From Aureobasidium sp. EXF-3400 (Eukaryota; Ascomycota; Dothideomycetes; Dothideales; Saccotheciaceae): a stretch of DNA of 64,000 bases. The stretch is from NCBI GenBank assembly GCA_024195585.1, contig SWBL01000039.1, positions 62,001 through 126,000 on the forward strand, given 5' to 3'. The position numbers were made by a program, and so were the translations under genes. Positions 20,762 through 30,718 of this stretch are shown piece by piece. How positions within the stretch are numbered: the stretch's first letter is position 1; every line of letters starts with the position of its first letter. The notes beneath the pieces are model-generated. The model was not told the origin of the DNA. It saw only the letters and a program-made list of their open reading frames with translations, and did no database searches.

Positions 20762-22144
20762 TCACTGCTCACTACCACCTACTTGCTCCTCTTCGGGCCG
20801 AACAGTCTTACTATGCACCTGAACATCGCCATTCTTGAACACTGGATCATCTTTTTGCGGGAAATATGCACTCCAAGCCTGCCAACTCTCATATGTACGA
20901 CTAGGATATCGCTCCTTGGTCACCTTGCCCAACTCCTCAACACTCTTGTTTCCACCTTCGAAGCTGTCTTTGTAAGGGAACACATGCGCGCCTTCATCTG
21001 GGATGCGTCGGTCGCGGACAGCCATAAGGACAGAGATGGCATCGTAGACAGCTTTGGGCTGAGGCAAGAACGAAATGATCTTGCCAAAAGGAGCATACAA
21101 GAGTGACTTTTGAGGCGAGTAGACGTCACCAGAACCAACACTATCGCTGCCAGATTTGATTTGTACTTCGAGTTCTGCGATTTTGACATGGATATCCGGG
21201 ATAGCAGTCTGGGTGGGCATCTCGCGGTTGATGGCCTCGAGCATCCAGCGCAATACAACATCAGACAAGACAGCGTTGGGTTCCAGAGTGCCAGATAGCA
21301 AGTTCGGGACCAGAACGAGAAGACGCTCGAAAGGGTCGACTGCTCTGCTACGCAAAAACTTGAAGCGTTGGCGACCGATGTCGTAGTGACAACCTGGGAA
21401 CCATGTTTCATGGATATGTGGTGCTGACTTGCCATTATCGCGGTCGCGTTTGGTGAGACAGGGTTGGAAAAGTGAAAGACGATCATGAAGACAGCAAGCA
21501 TGGTAGACCTGATCAACACTGCTTGATACGACTTGATCCCAAAGAGTAGGGTAAGAAGGTCCGTTGCCAGCGTCCAGGGAAGGAATGCCGATGCTACCGA
21601 CAGTATCCAGAAGACCCATGAACTTGACTGGTGTTGCGACATCCCAGCTTGCTCTTTTTCGGAACTCTTTGCTTTGATCATGTGACGGTTTGTCGGCCTC
21701 GTATGGTGATGAATAGATGCGGTAGACTTGATCACAGAGATCACGAGAAGGGTTCTTGACGATGCCGCAGTTGTTGATCATGCCTACTACACAGCGTACT
21801 GTATATGCGCCTCTGCTCAAACCGAAAAGCCAAACTTCTGTGCCTTCGCGATAGTATTGTGCGATGTATTGGTATATCTCGACGCAAGTATCTCCTATGT
21901 CGTTTGCGGTGGCACCGTTGAAGAGGTAGGCGAAGAAGGTACTTCCGAGGCCAATGCCATTGAAGTATTTTGCTCGAAGCTTTCGTGCCGGGTCTTCGAG
22001 CTCCCTGGATCCCTTAGGATTCTTCATGTCGATACCAGTCATCTCTGCGAGCATCTGGATGTTGGTTCGGGTGTCAGTCTCCGGTCCGCACCATGTTCCG
22101 TCGCAGAAGACCAATAGTCTCTGAGGTTCCGATGCAGGTCGCAT
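20762..22144 (-). CDS. DUF2235 alpha/beta-hydrolase-like protein
   Basis: A single exon of 460 residues from the ATG at 22144; the longer frame upstream has no ATG. DUF2235 is a family of predicted alpha/beta-hydrolases (phospholipase-like) common in fungi and also found as bacterial type VI effector lipases. Seen: the opening RLLVFCDGTWCGPETDTRTN, GIGLGS, and the nucleophile elbow FGLSRGAYTVRCVVG with the candidate catalytic Ser. FMGLLDTVGSIGIP and ETWFPGCHYDIG follow and hold the expected Asp and His region. No signal peptide, so a cytosolic location is likely. Substrate unknown. Confidence 0.85.
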   Translation of the reverse strand: MRPASEPQRLLVFCDGTWCGPETDTRTNIQMLAEMTGIDMKNPKGSRELEDPARKLRAKYFNGIGLGSTFFAYLFNGATANDIGDTCVEIYQYIAQYYREGTEVWLFGLSRGAYTVRCVVGMINNCGIVKNPSRDLCDQVYRIYSSPYEADKPSHDQSKEFRKRASWDVATPVKFMGLLDTVGSIGIPSLDAGNGPSYPTLWDQVVSSSVDQVYHACCLHDRLSLFQPCLTKRDRDNGKSAPHIHETWFPGCHYDIGRQRFKFLRSRAVDPFERLLVLVPNLLSGTLEPNAVLSDVVLRWMLEAINREMPTQTAIPDIHVKIAELEVQIKSGSDSVGSGDVYSPQKSLLYAPFGKIISFLPQPKAVYDAISVLMAVRDRRIPDEGAHVFPYKDSFEGGNKSVEELGKVTKERYPSRTYESWQAWSAYFPQKDDPVFKNGDVQVHSKTVRPEEEQVGGSEQ

Positions 22145-23119
22145 TGTGAAGATATGATTCAATCGTGGCCTTTATGTACAAAGATGATACTGTGAGCAAG
22201 TATGAGATTTGAACGAGATGGTGTTGTTCCAATGGTCCCAGTTGAATATGTACAAAATAATGAAAAGTAAGGAGGAGAGAAACAGGAGCAGGCAGGATTG
22301 TTATATTTTCAGACTGATCCAAGTCAATCAGCACATGCGAAACTGCCTGTGGTATTCTCGCTGTGGCTTACCGCAGTCATGCATATTTACAGTATGCCTC
22401 AGCCCCGAAAGCTTGCCTCAGCTGAGATTTCGACCTTTGACCGTTTTCGCAATTTTCATGTGATATGCAGCCGAAGTAAGTCGGAGTATTTATTTGGCTC
22501 TGGTTACACTGCGCACGGCTGAATAAGACCTGAAGATGGGGAAGGCTGCAGCGGCATGCTGTGTTTATGAAGAAAGTGGTCAGGGGTCCCTCGAGGAAGG
22601 AGCTTGGAGAGACAGGGGGCCGTGCGGTCAGCAGGACACGCGCATGCGATGGGAGGTGGCCAAACTCAACGGCACTCATCACGTTTCTGTGTCAGCACAC
22701 TCGTTCGTTGACCAGAACATCGGTCAATCATCACAATGGCAATGTCTGGACGTGCTTGGCCAGATAGTTCGGAAAGTGACCAGAGTTAAGAACGGACGAA
22801 GCAGAATGTGGACAAATTGCTCGCGCGAAACAGTGGGCCAAAAGTCGTGGTTTCCAACCAATCTGGCTTACCCCTCTCAACTCTGCGCGACCTTGTTCTT
22901 GCTGCTGATTTTGAAGCATCAAAACAATATCAGTCTCTGATTTCGCGTCTCTGTTCGCGATATCCTCGCAAAATCCAAAAGTCTCACGTCGATATGATTC
23001 GTCTTGGCTGTCTTCCGAGCGTCCCGCAGTCTCTTTGATGAAATGCAGTCCCCCGTGGCGTGCGTAAGCAAAGCACTGGAGACAAGCCACATCTTCCTTA
23101 CGACTTGGAACCTTGCAGA
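22145..23119. other. Intergenic, no supported gene
   Basis: Frames on both strands (22536-22940 plus, 22731-23090 minus) overlap and have no domain or signal features. I regard them as chance. Confidence 0.55.
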
Positions 23120-23668
23120 TCAGACAGCTTCTTTGGTTGCTAACTTTTCAAAAGTCGAGACTACGGTCTGCCGTTCTCGAAGTCTGCTGTCCCGACAGCG
23201 AAGTTGACTCCGGCAGCGGGACCAAATACAGCCACCACAAAAAAGGCATACAAGAATGATCTGGAAATATGGAGAGTAAGACTCGTGTGATGAGGTCGCA
23301 CCACCCGAGACAACTTTATGACCAGGTACCTCGGGCGACGCGGTTGTCTGGACAAATGATATTTTGGTCGGTGTGGTGAGAGCGTGATTGGTCTTCAGCA
23401 CAGATGACATGGAGCTGTGTGTGGCCACTGTCGCTAATACATGCTGGGTCGAGGTCTGTCCAGGAGCAACCGTATATGCTATACCAACAGTCTCGATCTG
23501 CGAAGGCGAAGGCATAGCAGTATTTACAACAAGAGCATATGCTGTGTGGGACCCGGGCCAAGTAAAGTAGGTTGTGGTATAGGTTGACGTTTGTTTTGAA
23601 CTATCGTCGACATTCCAGACATATCCATAGACCACTGGGGCGGTCCCGTATGACAAAGAAAGGGCCAT
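23120..23668 (-). CDS. Doubtful Ser/Thr-rich membrane-anchored protein
   Basis: An open frame of 182 residues from an ATG at 23668 (MALSLSYGTAPVVYGYVW). It has a Thr/Ser-rich, largely uncharged stretch (QTSTYTTTYFTWPGSHTAYA, ATVATHSSMSSVLKTNHA), one hydrophobic segment (YFQIILVCLFCGGCIW) and a basic tail (RCRDSRLRERQ). This resembles fungal type I surface proteins, but there is no signal peptide at this start. A first exon upstream is possible. Its divergent neighbour at 24409 is also Ser/Thr-rich with one membrane segment. I cannot exclude a decayed gene or chance frame. Confidence 0.35.
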   Translation of the reverse strand: MALSLSYGTAPVVYGYVWNVDDSSKQTSTYTTTYFTWPGSHTAYALVVNTAMPSPSQIETVGIAYTVAPGQTSTQHVLATVATHSSMSSVLKTNHALTTPTKISFVQTTASPEVPGHKVVSGGATSSHESYSPYFQIILVCLFCGGCIWSRCRSQLRCRDSRLRERQTVVSTFEKLATKEAV

Positions 23669-24408
23669 CTCGCTTGCTGGAATATGAGCGGAAGATCTCC
23701 AAAAGAGACGAAAGTAAAGATCTGGTCGAGATGGCAAAAAAACGGAAATAGCTGTGAGACGAAGTACTGACAAGGTAGGGAGAGAAAGTACCCAAGACCC
23801 AGCGCCAAAACACCACCTCGGCAAGACGACACCCGATCAATGTCTGCGCCGTCGCTCTGAGGCCTTATCAACATTCCGGGTCTCGTTTTTGGCAGGAGCG
23901 TACCCGACAATTTGGTTCGAAACGTGTGGCGAGTCAATTCAATTTGGCGCGCGCGCTTGCATATATTAACCATGCTCCTTCTCAAGCAAGCAATTCTTGA
24001 TCCAGACATATCACACCAACAACACCTGCATAATACGTACATGATATGCTGATCGCTTGTCACAGATATGGCCGCATCGCATAGTCTTGGATGCCTGATC
24101 ATATCAAAAACACCAAGCCTCGTCTGCACTGCATGCTCTCGGGTGCATGATCATACAAAAAAAAAAGCCGCGAATTGCAGAATGCATCGCTTCATGTGCT
24201 ACTATACCACGTCGCCTGGCGCTTAAGGCACCACAGGATTGGTCGTCTTCCATGACATATTCCAGAAATCATGCAGGTTCGGTAAGGGTTTGATTATTGG
24301 GAGACAGTCAAAGTTCGTTCAAGAGCACTACATGTTTCTGATGCCAGTCTCGGTCATGGCCAGCGTATCGTTCTCCTTCGAAATTCTGCTCACTCGAACC
24401 GTTCAGCC
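23669..24408. other. Intergenic between two Ser/Thr-rich surface-type genes
   Basis: It would be the divergent promoter of the genes at 23668 (minus) and 24409 (plus). It includes a poly-A run at about 24157-24167. No other feature was seen. Confidence 0.5.
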
Positions 24409-25549
24409 ATGTTCACTCCTGCGTTGACCGCTTTGCGGGTTCAAGTCACCCTATTACCCTCTCCTACACTATCATTGCCGGTCATCGAGCAAACCACCCT
24501 GATTCACGCAGTACGACGAGACGGTTCCTCAGAAGTCTTGACAAACGATCATACTTGCGGTTACACGAGTGGTGCCTGGTCTTCTGCGGTGACTTGCGGA
24601 CCACAGGCGTCTTGCACGTATTATACGGTCCCTAATGCTCCGAACTTCGGTTGCTGTACCGCTGGCCAGGGTTGTGATTATGTCTCGACTTGTTTGGACT
24701 ACGGAGCAAAAGGAAATATCAACACATACGCCGGTGTGGGTCTTGGTGCTCAGAAATTCATGTGGTAAGTTTCGTGTTCAAGGCGAGGTTAGCCACGCAT
24801 ATGCATTGTCTGACGTTGTGTTATTATTCAGTGGCTCATTGATCCCGTACTGCTCGACGCTCGTTCTATATGGCCAGACCTATGGACCTGGATCCACCCA
24901 ATCTTATTACTACTACAGCTGTCAAGCGACAACTGCTCCACCGGTTATTGCATTCCAAACAACTTTCGATGAGAGAGACAAAACTACCAGCTCCGCGACT
25001 GCCTCGGCAACGTCAACCACTGCAACAACTACAGCAAGTTCATCATCGATTTCTATCACTTCTTCAAGTACATCGAGCACTGCGAGCAGTCTTGGAAATA
25101 CGTTCGCAACGTCTTCGCCGTCGATTCAGGCAGCGTCAAATCCAACGAAAGCAGATGGCGCTTCATCCTCGTTGAACCTTGCATCCTCGTCTATCGCAAT
25201 CCCATCAGCAACCGCAACCAGTCAAACATCATCAAACGGCCTCTCCCAAACCTCCCAAATCGGCATCGCAGTCGGCGCAAGTATCGGCGTGTGTGTACTT
25301 CTTGCCTCTCTTGCTTTCTGGTTCTTCCGTCATCGTAAAGCAAAAGCAGACAAAAAATGGCTCGATCAGTCTCCTCAGAACTTTTCTGTTTACCCCCACC
25401 ATATGGACAGTACTAAAGCTGGATACCCGTTCGACTACAGGTCAGACTCTCAACGCACGAACTTTCCAGGAAAGCCAGAAGGTGAGGTGCAGGCGACATA
25501 CGAGCTTTCCTCTACGGGCAGGCTGCATGAGCTTCCTGCTCATCATTGA
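24409..25549 (+). CDS. Ser/Thr-rich single-pass surface protein with Cys-rich ectodomain
   Basis: My model is join(24409..24764, 24832..25549), 357 residues. The 67-nt intron (GTAAGT, TTCAG) joins KFM to CGSLIPYC. Residues about 48-160 are Cys-rich (THxCGY, VTCGPQASCTYY, FGCCTAGQGCDYVSTC, LIPYCSTLVLYG). A long Ser/Thr/Ala mucin-like stalk follows, then one transmembrane helix (IGIAVGASIGVCVLLASLAF) with basic stop-transfer residues FRHRKAKADKK and a cytosolic tail of about 75 residues. This layout is like fungal Wsc/Mid2-type sensors and related surface proteins. No clear signal peptide is visible at this ATG, so a 5' exon may be missing. Confidence 0.75.
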
Positions 25550-25961
25550 GGCGAGGTTGTGATGTGCCCAGTTTTCAGCTGACTGTGGCCGTATGTGTTT
25601 CACCTCTCCCTCAGTTGTTATATATAGGTTAGAACAAACGATGGTTGTCGCTTTCAGGAGGAAGCCTGCATGTGAAGAATGAAATTGCAAATCCACTCAG
25701 CTCATTCTACTCATATACGAGAATCAGTCTTTGTATCCGAGACACAATACATGATACAATCCTTGGGAATCATCCTTCACTTGAAGGACATACTGTTACA
25801 AACTTTACTTATGAGAGTTCAAATGGCACATAGCTGCCCCATCTGGTATGAAGAGCTTAGGATCATCCAATATTTGTACTGTCAACCGATGGAGATTCTG
25901 TCAGCGTTCTTGAATACTGCATCCATGACGACTATTCAATCACTCGTGATTTCCAACTCTG
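25550..25961. other. Intergenic between convergent genes
   Basis: AT-rich 3' flanks. No gene was seen. Confidence 0.6.
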
Positions 25962-27683
25962 TTAGTCTGTTTTGACAGGATGTAACACAAGGGGATAGGT
26001 ACAGCTCCCATTAGTATACTCCGACCACATTCTCGGCGCACCACCCGCCCAGTAGAAGTAACTGGCACTCAACCACCTGTGATCTGGCAGTCCGATATCT
26101 GAACACCATAACAGCCCGGCATGCTCACCACCAGCACGGTTCCAAGCTGGGCCTTTGTGTATCATATGATCCAGTTCTCTCCCTTGTTCTTCAGGCGTTC
26201 CGGCATAAGTCTCTGAGTTGAAAGCCACCAGATGAGGGACATAGACTGCTTTCAGACCATGCAGCAAAGACCAAGTCTCGGGCGTTGACTCGCTGACCAC
26301 CCACGCACCAGATTTTCGTTGTTCGTGAGAAATGAGATGAAGAAGGCGACGGGAGGTACGGGTCATACTTACGATGGCCATGCGACGGGGTAGGTACAGT
26401 GGCGGCTCGAAACCATGAACTGTGCTCTCGTATGTCCATTTTGTGTTGACAGGATCAATGAGTGGTGATAAGGTTATCAGCTCAGCTTCTTCACCGATAC
26501 CCCAGACGCCATCTCTTTTAGCGGGTGGCTCGGGACCTTGGGGGTCAAGATAGAATTGGGCGTATGGATGAGGACCCCAGATTCCGCTGTTCTCAAACTC
26601 TTCATCTACATGTGCAGAGAAAGATGCATAGTCCTTCCAGAGTGCCGGGATGAACCAACGACCATTTCGCTCCCAAAGGTTTCTACGAGGTTGACGCTTG
26701 GCCCAGTTGCCGGCACTCGTCAGCATATTTGCAACGTTGCCTGTGAACCTTGCATCCATCTCTAGTTGCCAAAAATAGTCGAACTCGGGGAGTGAATGGC
26801 TGAATATCTGTAGAGCCTGGTACATCTGGTCTTGAGCACCATATTCGCCGACTTTAGGATACCACTCACGAAGGATGACCTCGTTGTAAAGTAAGGTGAT
26901 ATCGCGGAACTCTTCGGGCACGCTTTTCTCCAAGGTCTCGGCGTAGGTGTGGTCATTGAAAAGATCGAGCGAACTGTCTTTGACGTTCACGAGCATGAAG
27001 ACCTGGAATCGGCCGCCAGTATCCAAAGAAAGCTCAGTTATCATGGCTCGAATCCAGGCAAGCTGATTGTCGGAATACTGGTATGCATCCCACGTACGCA
27101 GAACTACTGCACTTCGATACGTCGCAGGGTTTTGTGATGCCGAGAAGTGACCTTCGTCATCAGTCTGACTAGAAAATCGTGCCAGTCTTCGCTGCGATAT
27201 GGCTGAATCAACCTTTCCGCTGACGTAGAAATTGTTTGCACAGGCACTTTGGAGTTTTCCCCATCGCACTGTGCTCCATGGTGGATGATCGCCTTGACTT
27301 TCACCACTAGAATGGCCAAAGAGTCCGAGACGTTCCTTCGCAGGCGTACAACCTTGACTTGATGCTTCAGACATTACTTCAGCAATGCCTAGGCGTAGTG
27401 TGGGTAATGCCAAATCATCGGTGGGGGAAGTTCCCGGTACAGCAGCCCGCCACCCTGGCCATATCTCACATGCTGGAACTGTGGTATCAGTCGGCCTCGA
27501 TATACCAGATATTCTGTCGTGCTGAGGTGCCGAAGCATAGAATTGACAAGCTGCCAACAAAAAGAGGACACTACCCGTGCAAACCACCAAGATCGATCTC
27601 GGCCTCCGAAAAGTTGCTCTTTCCAAGGGCATACTTTCGCTGTATGTCAAATACCGTGCTGTCAAAAGATTACCTCCGATCAT
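25962..27683 (-). CDS. DUF3405 type II membrane protein
   Basis: A single exon of 573 residues from the ATG at 27683; an in-frame ATG at 27632 (MPLERATFRRPRS) would place the membrane helix closer to the start. Seen: a short basic cytosolic end, one transmembrane helix (SILVVCTGSVLFLLAACQFYA), then a luminal domain with the DUF3405 core. Recognisable parts are RSAVVLRTWDAYQYSDNQLAW, FDYFWQLEMDARFTGN with its acidic D-x-D-like element, NLWERNGRWFIPALW and EEAELITLSPLIDP. The fold and topology suggest a Golgi glycosyltransferase-like protein. No activity is established for the family as far as I know. Confidence 0.85.
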   Translation of the reverse strand: MIGGNLLTARYLTYSESMPLERATFRRPRSILVVCTGSVLFLLAACQFYASAPQHDRISGISRPTDTTVPACEIWPGWRAAVPGTSPTDDLALPTLRLGIAEVMSEASSQGCTPAKERLGLFGHSSGESQGDHPPWSTVRWGKLQSACANNFYVSGKVDSAISQRRLARFSSQTDDEGHFSASQNPATYRSAVVLRTWDAYQYSDNQLAWIRAMITELSLDTGGRFQVFMLVNVKDSSLDLFNDHTYAETLEKSVPEEFRDITLLYNEVILREWYPKVGEYGAQDQMYQALQIFSHSLPEFDYFWQLEMDARFTGNVANMLTSAGNWAKRQPRRNLWERNGRWFIPALWKDYASFSAHVDEEFENSGIWGPHPYAQFYLDPQGPEPPAKRDGVWGIGEEAELITLSPLIDPVNTKWTYESTVHGFEPPLYLPRRMAIVSMTRTSRRLLHLISHEQRKSGAWVVSESTPETWSLLHGLKAVYVPHLVAFNSETYAGTPEEQGRELDHMIHKGPAWNRAGGEHAGLLWCSDIGLPDHRWLSASYFYWAGGAPRMWSEYTNGSCTYPLVLHPVKTD

Positions 27684-28939
27684 AGTTGTAGAGGATGTCG
27701 TTCTTCATGTTCATCCCATCTGGGCATGACCTGCCAAAAGTTAATGCTGCAGGGCTGGCGCCTACCTGCTGCACTGCGGCACAGCAGCGTCAACGAAGTT
27801 GATGAATGGACCATGGGCCACATCCTAGCGAGCACCTTGAACCTGGCGCTTAACTGTCTGGAAGAATCTTGTGGCTGTCCGCACCTCTGTCGAGGACATT
27901 CAGGTGGCAAGACGGTGCATGGAATATCAATAACAACCTGTCAGAAGCTTCACATGCTGGACTCGGTGCGGCTTCCGGCCCCATATACGCCTAACGCATA
28001 TTTACGGACCATAGAGTCGTCTTTGTGGTCGCGAGAACAAGTTGAGTGTTCGCGTGATTGGGGAGTGGAAGTGGAAAGCTGCATCGAATGGATGAAACCT
28101 GTACAAAGAGTTCGGTGGTTGGGCGTTATTCCCGGCCGAGCTTATTTCCGCTGTTGCCAAAGACGCGTCGAAATCCAGGCTGCGTCTTCGCAGTCCTCTT
28201 GACAGCCACAACAACCAAGCCTGACGTTGGACCATCACGGTGCCATCGTAATCCGATTCCGTTCTTCACAAAGTGTCATTGACTTTGCATGATGCCCACG
28301 ATCGAGTTTTGAAGGTGATGATGTCCTTTCCGTAGCAACGCGGGCCGAGACTGCCGGTCGACTCAAAATCCAAATACCGTCGCAGGGTGACGACGCAATC
28401 GATGCCCCGTGGGGGCTTGCGGGACGACACACCTTTGCCTCTACAATAGGTTGTTTGCTGGAAAGCAAATCACCCCGTTGTCGGCACTTGCATCACCACT
28501 GGGACACTGTGTTCATATCGTATACGTTACTTTGACTTTGTGGTTAACATCAGATAAGACGCGGACCCAAGAGGCAACGCATCTTGCCATTTACCATACC
28601 ATGATCGCACGACGGACCAGATCAGGACTGCAAATCTTTCCTGAAAGATCACATTCGCCATCTGATGATTGTCAGTAAGAATTCGTGGTAGCGCCAGGGG
28701 TGTTTGCCGCGTACCTCTGTGAAAAACAGATGGGCTATTGTTGTCGTCGTAAGCCTATTCCATCGGATGCCCGGCAGCCTCCTGCCACCCGTCGTCATTG
28801 TCTCAACGGTACTAAACAAGGAATCTCTGAATGCTTGACAATGCTTAGCACTGCCTGTATTATTCTGCTAATCTCACCCTTCTCCATATACTGTTGACTC
28901 GCATCGGACCCCGTACTTTGTTCTCCCCATCCAGCATCA
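27684..28939. other. Intergenic, no gene seen
   Basis: 1.26 kb between divergent genes DUF3405 (minus) and GH76 (plus), so it should hold both promoters. The plus-strand frame at 27519-28202 overlaps the DUF3405 start and has no domain. Confidence 0.6.
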
Positions 28940-30449
28940 ATGGCGTTCAAGGTGTTTTCGAGATATATGCGATTTTGCTTCTACACAATTCTATTCGCAG
29001 GCCTCACCAATGCTGTTTCTCTTGACATTACAGATGCAGGTACGAAATCTCGTTGAAGCCCTTGGGTGAAGTCCAAGGTCTAACATCTGCTAGATTCGGT
29101 ACGCAACGCCTCAAAAACCATCGCCAATGGCTTGATGGCATGGTACAAGGGCAACACAACGGGAGGAACCCCAGGCATATTACCGGGGCCATACTACTGG
29201 TGGGAAGCTGGAGGCATGTTCGGCCATATGATAAACTACTGGTACTACACTGGAGATACCTACTACAACGATATTGTTTCGACCGCGATCCTATTTCAGA
29301 CCGGAACAGGCGACGACTTCCTTCCAGCAAATCAGACAAAAGATGAAGGCAACGATGACCAGGTCTTTTGGGCGTTCACAGCCATGGACGCTGCCGAACT
29401 CAATTTCCCGGAACCGACGACAGCAGGTACACCTTCTTGGCTTTCTCTGGCTCAGGCAGTGTTCAACGAGATGGCTGGGCGTTGGGATACCAGTACATGT
29501 GGAGGTGGTTTGCGATGGCAGATCTACACGTTCAACGCAGGCTACGACTACAAGAACTCGATTTCGAATCTTGGACTCTTCCAACTGGCAGCCCGGCTTG
29601 CGCGGTATACCGATAATTCGACATATACGGACTGGGCCGAAAAGACGTGGGACTGGTACTCACAGGCTTCGCTCTGGGACGCAGAGACCTATCAGATCTT
29701 CGATGGTACAACGACGGATAGCAATTGCACGTCAGTGGATCACTTCCAATGGACGTACAATTACGCAGCAGCTATAAGTGGTGCTGCTTACATGTACAAT
29801 CATGTATGTTTTTCGTCCTTGAGCAGGGATCAGTTGCTGACACGACGTGCAGACATCCGACGAAAACTGGCTAGAGATTGTTTCCGGTCTCTTGAACACC
29901 ACTTTCACAACCTTCTTCCCTACCTCGATGGGCAACAAAATCATGGTCGAGATAACGTGCCAACCGCTGGGAAACTGCGATACCGATCAATTATCATTCC
30001 GCTCATACCTAGCTCGCACGCTAGCAGTCACCACTCAACTCATTCCCTCTCTTCACGACACGATATACCCCTATCTACGAGCATCAGCACAAGGAGCAGC
30101 AGGACAATGTGATGGCGGAACTGGAGCAATTTGTGGTCAAGAGTGGAACACGACAATCTGGGATGGTACATATGGAGTGGGACAAGAGATGTCTGCATTA
30201 GCTGTCATTCAATCGTTGATGCTTGACGTCAACACTGAAGCAGCATATACACCTCCGTTGACGAGTTCTACGGGTGGTAACAGTACGAGTAATCCTAGTG
30301 CAGGAACAGGAAGTACTGGTGCGAAGTTTGAACCGACGATAGCTACGAGGAAGATTACTGCTGGTGACAGAGCAGGGGCTGCGATATTGACTGTCGCGAT
30401 CTTAGTCTTCTTTGTAGGTGGCTCGGTGTGGTTGGTTCTTTTTGATTGA
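28940..30449 (+). CDS. GH76 Dfg5/Dcw1-like alpha-1,6-mannanase
   Basis: My model is join(28940..29039, 29094..29803, 29853..30449), 468 residues. Intron 1 joins DITDA to DSVRNASKTIANG and intron 2 joins YMYNH to TSDENWLEIV. Dfg5/Dcw1 proteins are GPI-anchored and are thought to transfer GPI-proteins onto cell-wall glucan by acting on the GPI mannan core. Seen: a signal peptide (residues 1-26), the GH76 catalytic domain with GPYYWWEAGGMFGHMINYWY, the acidic pair in DEGNDDQVFWAF, CGGGLRWQ, and N-glycosylation sequons. A Ser/Thr/Gly linker and a hydrophobic C-terminus (AGAAILTVAILVFFVGGSVW) close it, consistent with a GPI signal or membrane anchor. Confidence 0.92.
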
Positions 30450-30718
30450 AACCTCGCATCTACAGTAGGTAGTCTTTTTCTATTGTTAATACCCAAGTCT
30501 AATCCAGGTTAATTATTCCTGAATTGAGGGGCTCCAGAGTGTCAAAGCAAAAGGCCTAGATTGCCAAAGGCCCATGACGAAACGGGCTTGGCGACTTGCA
30601 GCTACAAGACGATGGGTAAGCGCTTAGCCGTGCAAGTATGCCGGCCATGACAGAAGGATGCAGAGATATCGTGACAGGGCAGAGACAGTTATAGACTAAT
30701 AGCTTTTGCTGAATAGGC

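Noticed and set aside
22536..23090. Overlapping plus- and minus-strand frames between DUF2235 and the next gene
   Set aside because: Neither has a domain, splice support or a plausible start context.
27519..28202. 227-residue plus-strand frame
   Set aside because: It is antisense to the DUF3405 start and promoter, with no domain.
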